Assembly: GCF_043380555.1 (NCBI RefSeq)
Contig: NC_091752.1
Location: forward strand, 2,154,875 to 2,218,874
Reading direction: 5' to 3'
From: Nothobranchius furzeri
Taxonomy: Eukaryota > Chordata > Actinopteri > Cyprinodontiformes > Nothobranchiidae
Length of the DNA stretch: 64,000 bases
Shown here: one piece after another, positions 1-37,257 of the stretch
How positions within the stretch are numbered: the first letter of the stretch is position 1
Layout: every line of letters begins with the position of its first letter
Position numbers and translations under genes: made by a program
The notes under the pieces: model-generated
Databases searched by the model: none
Told to the model about the DNA's origin: nothing
Seen by the model: only the letters and a program-made list of their open reading frames with translations

Positions 1-14
1 CCCAATAATGGACA

Positions 15-617
15 TTAATCTATCCCAATCCGTGCTGATTCGTCCACTCTATCCTTGATGGCATCCATCTTTTGTGCCAATGAATGAATCTCGGCCAAAG
101 TCCCAAGCTTACGGTTCATCTCGACAATTATGCGAGTCTGTGAATTCACAGCGCGATGCAAACCATCTCTGAGCTCCGGGATCAGGCCAATATTCCTCGA
201 CAGCTCGTTAATTTTCCGGTAAGCCAGATAGCCTCCAAGGCCAATGAGCAGGAAACCTGACACCAACACCACGAATATCCACACGTCTTCAGAGTCCTCC
301 ACAGACAGCAGAGATAAACAGATCAAGTTCCACTGTTTCCAGGAGTCCATGATGTGTCCAACTGGGTCTGTACTGGAGGGACATCCGGGAGCCCCTTCTC
401 CCGTTCCCATTGTTGGAAAAATGTTATCAATCGCGTTGAGAGACCAACTGATGAGGTCCATTTTAGTGATTTCAGTTTCCAGTTTCCAGAAAAATGCAGA
501 AGCAGCCGTGCACTCAGCACACAGAGACAGACAAAGGCCTTTAGGATAAGATATGGAGGAGAGGAGGAAAAAAGCGTCTGCACCCGCCAAGAGCCGGAAG
601 AAGAATGTTGACTTCAT
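15..617 (-). CDS. Unrecognised intronic ORF: small membrane/coiled-coil protein
   Basis: This 200-codon ORF lies in the LYST intron after coding exon 17, on the same strand. A better start may be Met53 (MDLISWSLNAIDNIF), which has a good initiation context and leaves 148 residues. The predicted order is a short N-terminal region, one strong membrane segment at about residues 113-133 (VWIFVVLVSGFLLIGLGGYL), then a charged helical tail with heptad-like spacing (INELSRNIGLIPELRDGL...). It shows no resemblance to LYST. Its compact uninterrupted frame suggests a mobile-element ORF or retrocopy, but I recognise no family and see no terminal repeats within the window. Confidence 0.45.
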   Translation of the reverse strand: MKSTFFFRLLAGADAFFLLSSISYPKGLCLSLCAECTAASAFFWKLETEITKMDLISWSLNAIDNIFPTMGTGEGAPGCPSSTDPVGHIMDSWKQWNLICLSLLSVEDSEDVWIFVVLVSGFLLIGLGGYLAYRKINELSRNIGLIPELRDGLHRAVNSQTRIIVEMNRKLGTLAEIHSLAQKMDAIKDRVDESARIGID

Positions 618-1143
618 CTATGACTTTAAAGTAGACATATTACGCAAAACTCACCTTTTGTGCTACTGATGCCTCTATTTAACACTCTAAATGTGAAAAA
701 AACCAGTTCATCCACTTTCTGTGTTTCATTTTAGGATTTATCTGCTTAAAACAAGCCATTTCAAAATGTCCCCGTTTGTGATGTCACAAATGGGGAAAGT
801 AGCTTGTTTAAAATGACAGATCCCTGAAACAGCTCATTCAATAGGATACAAAAAGTGTTATGAATAAAACTGCTTTATGTGAGAGGAATTTTGTCACAAA
901 AACGTTATTAACGTGTTTTAAATCGCACACAGAACTATTACAGCTTGAGAGAAAAAAGTCTGAATATTTCCCCTTTAAGTTTTATTAAAATCCGTCCAGT
1001 TAATCCTGAAATATTTTGCTAACAATCCCACACACAAATGCAGAAAAACATAATCTCCCCCTTTTTGCCTTTCAGAAGTGGGTGATGAAAACATCTCTAA
1101 ACACTAAAGGTTTTGTTTTGGTCCTCACTGACCACATGTTTAC
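618..1143. other. LYST intron sequence, no feature seen
   Basis: This AT-rich intronic sequence lies between the donor of coding exon 17 and the unrecognised ORF at 15-617. I find no conserved coding match and no repeat ends. Confidence 0.6.
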
Positions 1144-28019
<26,876 letters not shown>

Positions 28020-28515
28020 GTCTGAGCTGCAGCAAAAAACAGAAATCACCACAGGGTTACAAAGAGCACGGTGACTTTTCAATCTTTGATTTCAACTCCA
28101 GACGACCCCCAAAATCTATGTGATTGATAAAAAATATACTATTAAAGTATTAGGTCTGATTCCAGTGTGCAAGCAAGCTCTTATTTAATTATTCCTTCAG
28201 AATCACACACACTTCCATTCACTCCAAAGGGTAAACTCGCAAACATCTTGCGGTGGTGTTTAAAGTGACAGTGTGCATCTTTCCTGGTGATGGGGGCAGT
28301 AGATACCTAAATCGTTGCAAGCAAGCAACGGTCAAAAAAGCCTGGGGAGTGCAAACGTCAGCATAATGAAAAAGCACATTTCATCACTGGTTATGAGTGA
28401 AGAGGTAAATGTGTAACAACAATGTTTATTAATGGTGAACATTTTGTAACCATTTGTTACAGATCAGTAAATGTGTTTTGTCCTCAAGGGCTCCCGCAGA
28501 AGGAAACATGGTTTC

Positions 28516-28852
28516 GGGGCGACGGTGGCACAAGAGTTAAGTTCTCGCCCCCGTAATCGGAAGGTTGCAGGTTCGAGCACCACTCAGTCTGTTGCTGTCG
28601 TTGTGTCCTTGGGCAAGACCCTTAACCCACGTTGCCTGCTGGTGGTGGTCGGAGGGACCGGTGGCGCCAGTGTTCGGCAGCCTCGCCTCTGTCAGTGCGC
28701 CCCAGGGCAGCTGTGGCTACATCGTAGCTCATCCCCACCAGTGTGTGAATGTGTGTGTGAATGGGTGAATGACTGATTGTGTTGTAAAGCGCCTTGGGGG
28801 GTTCCAGGACTCTAGAAGGCGCTATATCAAATACAGACCATTTACCATTCTA
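28516..28852 (+). repeat. tRNA-headed SINE with L2-like tail, copy 1
   Basis: The head GGGGCGACGGTGGCACAAGAG and a B-box-like GGTTCGAGCACC suggest a tRNA-derived Pol III promoter. The body (TTGTGTCCTTGGGCAAGAC, GGCAGCCTCGCCTCTGTCAG, CTGTGGCTAC) is shared with copy 2 at 32,208. The tail AAAGCGCCTTGGGG...AAGGCGCTATAT resembles the 3' stem-loop of the L2 LINE at 16.6-20.3 kb, the expected source of its mobilising enzyme. Confidence 0.85.
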
Positions 28853-29380
28853 TCTAATATGGCGTCGTCCAGAGACTTAGACCCGCTCCCATGTGTTTTA
28901 GACCAGATTTTAATGGTTAAATGTCACAGCGCCACCAATATTTTTCAACAACTGGTCATCATTTAATTAATTTCAACAACATTTTGATGGATATTTCCAG
29001 AGATTAAAGGCCCAATGTGTGATATTTCATCTTATAAGTTATCAAATTTCTTGTATCACATTCTCAAATTTGTTTTTTTTTAATGATAATTCAAACAAGC
29101 ATTTATTCTAAGCATTATTATTAGCTTTATATTTTAATATTTTAGACAAAAGAAGCAGACCGGTGCTCCATATGGCATGCGCCATCTTAAAATACAGTGA
29201 CCTTTTAGGGACATACAACATATTAAGCTTCGCATTTGATGTTTGCATTTTTAAATGATGTAACCTCAAAGAAACAGCAGGGGGCAGAAGTGCGCCTTGT
29301 AAGCATGCAGTCTGACAAAGTAACTAAGAAGAAGAAGAAACTAGCCACACCGTACTTCTAGCGATGGAGGATCACACATA

Positions 29381-30991
29381 CAGGTGCTGGCCAGTAAATT
29401 AGAATATCATCAAAAGGTTGAAAATATTTCAGTAATTCCATTCAAAACGTGAAACTTGTACATTATATTCATGCAATGCACACAGACCAATGTATTTCCG
29501 ATGTTTATTACGTTTAATTTTGATATTTATAGGTGACAACCAATGAAAACATCAAATCTGGTATCTCAGAAAATTAGAATATTCTAAAGGCCAATGAAAA
29601 AATGTTTGTTTCTCTAATGTTGGCCAACTGAAAAGAATGAACATGAAAAGAATGTGCATGTATAGCACTCAATACTTAGTCGGGGCTCCTTTTGCCTCAA
29701 TAACTGCAGTAATGCGGCGTGGCATGGACTCGATCAGTCTGTGGCACTGCTCAGGTGTTATGAGAGCCCAGGTTGCTCTGATAGTCGTCTTCAGCTCCTC
29801 TGCATTGTTGGGTCTAGCGTATTGCATCCTCCGCTTCACAATACCCCATAGATTTTCTATGGGGTTAAGGTCAGGCGAGTTTGCTGGCCAATCAAGGACA
29901 GGGATACCATGGTCCTTGAACCAGGTGCTGGTGGTTTTGGCACTGTGTGCAGGTGCCAAGTCCTGTTGAAAGGTGAAGTCTGCATCCCCATAAAGTTGGT
30001 CAGCAGCAGGAAGCATGAAGTGCTCTAAAACTTCCTGGTAGACGGCTGCATTGACCCTGGACCTCAGGAAACAGAGTGGGCCAACACCGGCAGATGACAT
30101 GGCACCCCACACCATCACTGACGGTGGAAACTTTACACTGGACCTCATGCAACGTGGATTCTGTGCTTCTCCGCTCTTCCTCCAGACTCTGGGTCCTTGA
30201 TTTCCAAAGGAAATGCAGAACTTGCTTTCATCAGAAAACATAACTTTGGACCACTCAGCATCAGTCCAGTCCTTTTTGTCCTTGGCCCAGGCGAGACGCT
30301 TCTTGCGCTGTTTCTTGTTCAAGAGTGGCTTGACACACGGAATGCGACACCTGAATCCCATGTCTTTCATGAGTCTCCTCGTGGTGGTTCTTGAAGCGCT
30401 GACTCCAGCTGCAGTCCACTCTTTGTGGATCTCCCCCACATTTTTGAATGGGTTTGTCGTCACAATTCTCTGCAGGGTGCGGTTATCCCTAGAGCTTGTA
30501 CACTTTTTTCTACCACATTTTTTCCGTCCCTTCGCCTGTCTGTTAATGTGCTTGGACACAGAGCTCTGCGAACAGCCAGCTTCTTTAGCAATCACCTTTT
30601 GTGTCTTGCCCTCCTTGTGCAAGGTGTCAATGATTGTCTTTTGGACAGCTGTTAAGTCAGAAGTCTTCCCCATGATTGTGGTGCCTTCAAAACAAGACTG
30701 AGGGACCTTTTAAAGGCCTTTGCAGGTGTTTTGAGTAAATCAGCTGATTAGAGTGGCAGCAGGTGTCTTCTATATTCAGCCTTTTCAGAATATTCTAATT
30801 TTTTGAGATACCAAATTTGGAGTTTTCATTAGTTGTCACTTATGAATATCAAATTTAAATGTAATGAACATTGGAAATACATTGGTCTGTGTGCATTGCA
30901 TGAATATAATGTACAAGTTTCACGTTTTGAATGGAATTACTGAAATATTTTCAACCTTTTGATGATATTCTAATTTACTGGCCAGCACCTG
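29381..30991 (-). mobile_element. Complete Tc1-like transposon B with intact transposase
   Basis: This 1,611-bp element is bounded by TA (29,379-29,380; 30,992-30,993) and has terminal repeats beginning CAGGTGCTGGCCAGTAAATT that pair for more than 200 bp. It is inserted in K2 copy 1. The uninterrupted K2 copy at 62,535-62,545 shows the unoccupied site with a single TA, which proves the boundaries. Its termini are unrelated to those of element A. Confidence 0.96.
29669..30673 (-). CDS. Tc1-family transposase B, DD34E, apparently intact
   Basis: This 334-residue transposase has an N-terminal helix-turn-helix region (AKEAGCSQSSVSKHINRQ) and a second basic DNA-binding segment with ASRTTTRRLMK. 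The catalytic triad is present: D148 in MFSDESKFC, D238 in FQQDLAPAHSA and E273 in SPDLNPIENLW, with 34 residues between the last two acids. It belongs to a different Tc1 lineage from transposase A, with QQDLAPAH instead of QHDNDPKH and KFPPSVMVWGAMS in place of the GGG box. There is no stop or frameshift. Confidence 0.95.
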   Translation of the reverse strand: MGKTSDLTAVQKTIIDTLHKEGKTQKVIAKEAGCSQSSVSKHINRQAKGRKKCGRKKCTSSRDNRTLQRIVTTNPFKNVGEIHKEWTAAGVSASRTTTRRLMKDMGFRCRIPCVKPLLNKKQRKKRLAWAKDKKDWTDAEWSKVMFSDESKFCISFGNQGPRVWRKSGEAQNPRCMRSSVKFPPSVMVWGAMSSAGVGPLCFLRSRVNAAVYQEVLEHFMLPAADQLYGDADFTFQQDLAPAHSAKTTSTWFKDHGIPVLDWPANSPDLNPIENLWGIVKRRMQYARPNNAEELKTTIRATWALITPEQCHRLIESMPRRITAVIEAKGAPTKY

Positions 30992-31806
30992 TATTCTACA
31001 AGCAAACTTGAGAAACGGGATAGTTTGAAAGCGCTTGAAAGCGCCGATCTTCTAGACTTTATTGCAGCTCTGCCTCTTCCTCTTGTGCGTGGAACGTTGC
31101 GGCTGGTTTGAGCAAATTCGGCTCCTTCATCTTGGGATGCTTGCCCTGCTTCTGTCGCATGTCTAACACCTCTGCCTCTCTGTGCGCTGGCACACGTCTG
31201 TCCTCTCCCTCTTCCTCTCCCTCTTCCTCACCCTCTTCCTCTCCCTCGTCCTCTGTCTGTCTTCACTGATGAACCATCGGATGATATCTGACTCTGTTTA
31301 CGGAGAGAAAACAATTACAGACTACACTACCTTGTATATTTCCAAAATGGCAAATAGAAATATAACATTTCTCAAATAAAATGAACAAAATATTGTCATT
31401 TTTTGTAGTCAGAAGTCATCACTAACTAGCTGCCGTTTGCTATTAGCAAACATAACTGACATAAAAAAGTTTTTCTTATTCAAAACCTATTTAGATTAAA
31501 TTAATAAAATAAGTTAGATGAAAACAACTAACCTGTTCGCTGACTTGAAGGCTGGAATTAGATGATGACATGCTGCCGTTTACAGCAACACGATTTTGTA
31601 TTGTATTTGTTATATTTGTTAATAAAGTTTTAAATAATGATTAAAAAAACCCTTTTTGATCCTCGGGGGCTCCAATAGCTGCAATACCGACTCTAAACTG
31701 CGTGGTGCTAAAGAGTCGGATCTTTTTACTATGATTTCTGTGAATTTCACACACGGGGCCTTTAACTATAAAAAAAACTACACATTGTCACTTTAATGGT
31801 GTGGAA

Positions 31807-31810
31807 CACA

Positions 31811-31880
<70 letters not shown>
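31807..31880. repeat. (AT)n microsatellite
   Basis: About 68 bp of alternating AT just outside the right end of K1. Confidence 0.95.
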
Positions 31881-31884
<4 letters not shown>

Positions 31885-32154
31885 TTTCTGATCATAATCG
31901 GTCACTCTGAACATGAAAATAGTCACCTACACCTATCTCCTGCATTAGCTTCTGATAGAAAATAGATAGAAAAACTTTCAGATTTGAAAATCCTGCAAGA
32001 TGTCACACATAGGCTCTGGCTGCATTACGGTAATACCGCAAACAGACAAGGATTAAAATAATAATAATAATAATAAAAAAACCAAATACATTTAAAAGAT
32101 AACTAAAAATAATTTAATATATAAAATGTATGAATGTAGAATTTTCAGTTTTAC

Positions 32155-32850
32155 AGAGCAAGTCACCCCCAAATCAACTTTATTTTGCTGATAAATTATA
32201 TAAATGTGGGGCAGCAGTAGCTCAGGTGGTAGAGCGGGTTGCCTCATGATCGGAGGGTCATGGGTTCGATTCCAGCTCCCTCCAGGGGTATCCTGCTGTT
32301 GTGTCCTTGGGCAAGACACTTCACCCAACTTGCCTGTGTTAGTGGTGGTCAGAGGGGCCGACGGTGCCAAATGGCAGCCTCGCCTCTGTCAGACCTCCCC
32401 AGGGCGGCTGTGGCTACAAGTAGCTTACCATCACTAGCAGTGTGTGAATGTGAGAGTGTGTGAAAGCGTCTTTGGGTGTCTAGAAAAGCACTATATAAGT
32501 TCTATGCATTATTATTATTATTATAATCGTGCTGTAGACAAGTGTAGTCAATAATTTGGCACTTTAGTGAATCTTAGTAAAAAATTTAAACTTCTGCCTA
32601 AAACTGTCAGTGTTGCACCGTCTTCAGGTAAAAACTCTGCTCTGCATTTTCAATTAAAGCCATCGCTATTGGCTAAGAAGGTACCCTATGACGTTAACTG
32701 GTACATTATGATGTCAGTGTTGTTGTGAGCCTGTGTGTGTGTGTGTGTATCTGTTAGAAGCCACGCCCTCTTGCTCTGCAAGGCTTTGTTGTATTTTTCA
32801 AACAGAAAGTGGGGAGTGGATTAAGACTCTGGTAGGGGGTGACGTGCTCT
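32155..32850. mobile_element. TTAA-type MITE, copy B, split by a SINE
   Basis: The left end is AGAGCAAGTCACCCC preceded by TTAC (degraded from TTAA). The right end is the inverse followed by TTAA (32,851-32,854). The internal sequence (AAAACTGTCAGTGTTGC, GCCATCGCTATTGGCTAAGA, GAGCCTGTGTGTG) matches the reverse complement of copy A at 25,043-27,142. It is about 390 bp once the SINE is removed. Confidence 0.75.
32208..32515 (+). repeat. tRNA-headed SINE, copy 2
   Basis: A clear tRNA-like head: TAGCTCAGGTGGTAGAG (A box) and GGGTTCGATTCC (B box). It shares the central body with copy 1 (TTGTGTCCTTGGGCAAGACAC, GGCAGCCTCGCCTCTGTCAG) and ends in a GTCTAGAAAAGCACTATATAAG tail followed by an ATT microsatellite at about 32,510-32,524. 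It is inserted in MITE copy B. Confidence 0.88.
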
Positions 32851-32944
32851 TTAAATAGTTTAAAATATTTTTCCAACCTTGGGAGACATTCCATAAAGTT
32901 TCTGAACATGATGTCATCACGTGACAGCACAGAGAGACGAGTAG

Positions 32945-33345
32945 AAAAATGGCTGCTCGTGTACCAACTGACTTGGCGCCTAAAAAGAATACAACATCTG
33001 CATTTTGGGAGTTTTTCGAGTTTGAAGCAAATAATAGAGAGCTGGTAAACACCGAAGAAGTAATTTGTGCAAACAAAAGACGACAACGAATGACGCAGGC
33101 CCTGTCGGCACCGCAGAGGAGCAAGCTGGAGCTGAAATAGCAGCTTTCTGTTTGGAGCTTGTTCTTAAAAGAAAGGAAAACATTTTTCTGGTGGAAATAT
33201 GCAGCCAGTCTTCCCCAGATGTCGCGACAGTACCCGTGTGTCTGTGCCACAAGCTCATCGAAGCAGGTTTTCAGCACTGACGCAAAGCAACGTCCTATGT
33301 TGAAGCCTAGGTTGGCTGGTTTTTCCGGCAAAAAATTGTTTTAAA
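32945..33345 (+). pseudogene. Internally deleted hAT/ZBED-like transposase gene
   Basis: A frame starting near 32,949 reads MAARVPTDLAPKKNTTSAFW then EFFEFEANN, the BED zinc-finger start of ZBED-like hAT transposases, and stops at 33,138. Further on, in a different frame, FWWKYAASLPQMSRQYPCVC then ATSSSKQVFSTDAKQ and LKPRLAGFSGKKLF matches the C-terminal hATC dimerisation region. The catalytic core between them (normally about 400 residues) is missing, so this is a deletion derivative. An end resembling a hAT terminus (TACCGCCCAAGCCTA) appears at about 35,008-35,022 beyond the next hAT insertion. Confidence 0.7.
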
Positions 33346-33496
33346 AGCAGTTTTTTTTAATTATTGTTAATATTATGTGTGCTTTGTTATTATTTTAGTA
33401 ATAGGGCTTGTTATTTAGTTTCTGAACAGTGAAGGTCTAAGCCAATAGTTTGGTAATTCCACTTGAGGCTTACGTCATATTTAAATTACTTCCAGT

Positions 33497-34942
33497 CAGT
33501 GTTGGGAGTAACGCCGTTTAAATAGCGGCATTACTAACGGCGTTCTTTTTTAGGTAACGGAATAATCTAATTAATTACTTTTCCCACTGTTGCAACGCCG
33601 TTACCGTTACTGGGGACGGAAGGTTGTGCGTTACTATGTGCTTGTCGAACGCTGAGCAGCTGTGTGAGGCTTTCTGACCACCACACTTCAGCTGCAGCCA
33701 GGGAGAGAGAGGTGTCGGTGACACACTTACAAACACGATGATGATTGGCCGGGTGGGCGGAGACCCTCAGTGTTGTCACTGTCACCGCATGCTGTAGACC
33801 CAACAGAGCAGTGATGGGAATAACGCCGTTTAAAACAACCTCGTTACTAAACAAAAAAATTTCTTTCTGTAACGAGCAAACTAATTAATTACCATCTTCT
33901 TTTAACAAAACGTTGTTTCTGTTACTGATAAGGACATGCGTGCGTTAAGCAGCGCGGTGTGTTGAAGCTGTCATCAGCTGATCAGGATAAAGAGGCAGAT
34001 GTTTTCATCCAAGCGCATCACGGCCCGTGAAGAACGAGGAAGACGTGATGAATATCTACGGCTGCAGGTGTGGATCTGCAGCTTGTGCCCTTCTTAGCGT
34101 GACAGCGGGACGTCCCGAAGGTCCGCTCACCTGTTCACCGCTCAGACGTCCTGATCTTCTACCTTCCTAGATCATCCAGCTGTAACCTGTTTCTGATCAT
34201 GTCTTTAGTCCCGCTGTAACACTGATGCATCAGTCTCAGACGTCATGGAGCTCAGGTGTTATCAGAACTACCTGTGTGTGTTCACCACCCAGCTTCAGCT
34301 CTTCTGTGGTTGGGTCTGACCCACGTTAGTAAATGTAAGCCCTCCATCAGGCTTGTGCCTCTTCTAGTGTCAGTTTAAAGGATTTTATTTATTTATTTAA
34401 CCGTTACTAGATTACCTGCAACAGAAATGCTGCTAAAACACACAATTATGTGAAGCTGGAAAAATTAAAATATTGTACAAAATTACATTTATTTCTGTAA
34501 TTTAACTAGACTGAGAGACCATTTAAAGGCTCAGGAACCTTTACAGGTGTTTCTATTTCCAATTTTAAATGTTAGCTGATTGGGGTCTTGTTAAATATCA
34601 CACAGTGACCTTTTAATAGTCACACAGTGACCTTTTAATAGTCTAGATAAGTGTAATGCTCCTGTTAGTAGTTCCTCCTGTTAAGTGCTTATTTATTTAA
34701 ATTATTCAGGTTTATAAAAACATTTGGACATACATTTTATTATGTTCCAGTCATTAGTCATTTATTTTTCACTATTGTAGTAATTCTTGCATGCTTTAAT
34801 GAAAAAAGTAACTAAGTAGTTATTTTTCTTGGTAATTAGTTACTTTTATAATTTTGTAACAGTTAGTAACTGAGTTACTTTTTTGACAAAGTAATCAGTA
34901 ACTTTAACTAATTACTTTTTTAAAGTAACGTTCCCAACACTG
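33497..34942. mobile_element. Non-autonomous hAT element, copy 1
   Basis: A 1,446-bp element beginning CAGTGTTGGGAGTAACGCCG and ending TTCCCAACACTG. It is flanked by 8-bp near-duplications CTTCCAGT (33,489-33,496) and CTCCCAGT (34,943-34,950), the hAT target-site length. No transposase ORF. An inner sequence GCAGTGATGGGAATAACGCCG near 33,810 repeats the terminal motif. The copy at 38,451-39,906 is in opposite orientation. Confidence 0.85.
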
Positions 34943-35022
34943 CTCCCAGTAATACTGTATGCCTTGGTAAAATGTGGAGGATGTTGGACGGTATTAAACT
35001 TTGGATACCGCCCAAGCCTAGT

Positions 35023-37066
35023 CACACTGTCCTTTAATGTTCATGGACTCACCCATCTTGACTCATGACGGGGATGGCTATTGTTGGTTGAGCATCCAGG
35101 AAACAGAAGAATGTCTCAGCTAGTAGAAGCTAACCATTAGCATTAGCAACTCCACCACACAGCAGAACTCCTCCAGGCATGTGTTATTTATGAAGATAAA
35201 ACATCAGCATTGCAGAGCGAACAAAGCCAGTGGTAGAGCCACGTTGCTGTTAGCCAATTCTAGGCGAGACTCCGAATCGTTTCATCTGAAGCTACTTTCT
35301 CCTCCAGATGAACTCTCTGCACTGATGCAAGCACTTGTGGGCGACATAGTAACATATATTGCTACTACAAATTTCCCTGACACGTCATGATATAATTTTG
35401 GCCCCTAACCACACACCCCTAAAGCCAACTCTCTAAAAAAAACTATAATAAAACAATTAGATTAGATGTGGGAAATAAACCAAACAATACCCAATTCAAC
35501 AGTGAAAACAAGAAATATTGAGTATTATTCTCCAAACTTATAAATGGAATCCATGTTATAAGAAAATAAATAAGTTGGACTTCCTGTTTAACCTGGAGCG
35601 TGACTTTAGAGCGACTCCAAGCCTCAGCACTATTAGCTGCAACAACCACGTGCTCTTCAGTGTGAACTACCCCCTCACCACTCTGAAAGTCACACACCTG
35701 ACATGCATTTCCCATAAATGACAAAAAAGAATTATTGTGATGGTTAACTCAGCACCGACCAGATACCAAGTAGTGTTAAATTAATATTCACAATCTGTTT
35801 CAATACTCTGTTCCACATCCATAAAATAAATACAATTATGCAATGAAGGCTGAATTAATGCAAGTCTACATGCACAGTTGTGGTCCGTATGATCTTACCA
35901 AATGTTACAGAGCCAAGCCGTTTGCTGCCAGACATCTTGTGCATGCTCCAGACGACTCCAGCTCTACTAGCTGGATCTTGGTTCCTCCTCACATGACTGC
36001 TGACTGATTTCTCTGTTCCACAGCACAAATTCCATTAAATTGGAATTTCAAATGGAAGCTTTCCAGATTCACTGCAGATCAGCGTATCACATGAAAGCAT
36101 GTGATGTCACATGGCGAGGGGACTGGTCTTGGGTAGTACTGACAAGAATCCAGTGCCCCGTGTGGGACCTCTGTCAGTAACCATCATCGATAAGTCGCTG
36201 CTTTTGTATTCACTATGGCGACAGATTTCCTTCAATGCAAAAGAGGTAGAAAAGGCAGGAGTGATATATCTTTGAATAAGGGACAACCTTTCTGGTTCAT
36301 CCATCTTCAGAAATTATTCATGAGTAGTCGCGGAAGACTAATTATTTATTCCCACCAATATTCCCAAAAATCTATGGTCATTATTCCTTGTTTTCACACT
36401 AACTACTTATAATTTATTAATAGCAGCTCTAATATTAGACCTGAGGTTGAAAGGTATCCAAAAACAGCAGGCTAATATTTAAAGATTTTATTCTTTTAGA
36501 AGATATACACACTAGAGTAAGATCTGGTACTCGCATACCTCCCAGCAGCAACAAAAAATAAAGCATTAAGGAGCAGATGAACGCTTGATAGATGAGAATT
36601 GAGTTACCAGGATTACTGAAACTGAATAGGTCAGAAGGAGGATAAGAGGATTGATGATAAGAGTCAAGTTTACAGAGGAAATTAGGAAAAACAGGTCAAC
36701 TGAACTAGTAAATAACATAAGCCATGTCAGCTTTTATCGTTCATTTATTTTGCCTGAAAGAGTTCTGCCATGTTGTTGAGTTGCCAAAGCTAATGGTCAG
36801 CTTCTACAAGCCGAGACAGGCTTTGCTCTCTCCTGGATGATAAATCAACAACAGCGTTCCTAGTGGCAAGCCAAGATGGGTGAGTCCATGAATGCTAATT
36901 TGACAATGTGATGAACAAATAACTGGCTTTTCTAATCGGAGCATTTCCCTGTCTATTTTCTATCTGCGGCTAATGCAGGAAATAGGGGTTGAAAACTACT
37001 TTCCATTAACTCTGCATGTTAAATTCAGACTGAGTAACCAATCATATTTCAAAATATGCAAGGGTG

Positions 37067-37070
<4 letters not shown>
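35023..37070. other. Intergenic stretch upstream of LYST, mostly unassigned
   Basis: The stretch holds two short open segments of interest: 35,590-35,724, open on both strands, and a possible first-exon segment at 35,899-35,945 with a GTAAGA donor. I see no repeat ends and no confident gene. Confidence 0.45.
35899..35945 (-). other. Candidate upstream LYST first exon (speculative)
   Basis: On the minus strand, ATGCACAAGATGTCTGGCAG leads to ...GTAACATTTG followed by a good donor GTAAGATC at 35,898. If spliced to the acceptor at 28,028 the short frame MHKMSGSKRLGSVTFAQT would terminate in a TGA overlapping the LYST ATG. This is inferred only from splice consensus; nothing confirms transcription. 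Confidence 0.2.

Positions 37071-37118
<48 letters not shown>
37071..37118. repeat. (CA)n microsatellite
   Basis: About 48 bp of CA repeats immediately next to the left edge of the Tc1 relic. Confidence 0.95.
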
Positions 37119-37119
<1 letters not shown>

Positions 37120-37257
37120 CAGGTACGGAAAGGTTTCAGACCCCCGTCAATTTTTCACTCTGTTATATTGCAGCCATTTGCTAAAATCAATTAAAATATT
37201 TTTTTACTGAATGTACACACAGCATCTCATGTTGACAAAACTATTTTTAAAAATGAG

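Larger units (their letters stand above)
29008..31761 (-). mobile_element. Kolobok-like element K2, copy 1, interrupted by Tc1
   Basis: The ends are TTAA plus AGGCCCAATGTGTGATATT at 29,004 and TTAA plus AGGCCCCGTGTGTGAAATT at 31,765 (inverted). The TTAAAGG terminus matches the T2-MITE/Kolobok consensus start. After removing the Tc1 copy (29,381-30,991 plus one TA) the element is about 1,141 bp, against 1,136 bp for the uninterrupted copy at 61,774-62,909, which lies in the opposite orientation. It carries the same two-exon RG-rich ORF: ATG near 31,576 on the minus strand, donor at 31,536, RG region near 31,200-31,260. Confidence 0.8.
28264..31792. mobile_element. Outer Kolobok-like element K1 holding a SINE and a second element
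   Basis: TTAA at 28,260-28,263 is followed by AGTGACAGTGTGCATC. The other end is the inverse (GTAGTGTAGTTTT side) closing in CACATTGTCACT then TTAA at 31,793-31,796. Over the first 18 bases including TTAA the two ends match at 16. Subtracting the nested SINE (28,516-28,852) and K2 (29,008-31,761) leaves about 430 bp of non-coding MITE. The TTAA target fits Kolobok/T2-MITEs. Confidence 0.65.

Noticed and set aside
30213..30701. 162-codon plus-strand frame
   Set aside because: Antisense shadow of the Tc1 B transposase.
35518..35724. Segment open on both strands (LDFLFNLERDF... on plus, GNACQVCDFQSGEG... on minus)
   Set aside because: Neither reading has a recognised family or convincing splice sites on both sides. 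It is recorded only as part of the unassigned intergenic stretch.
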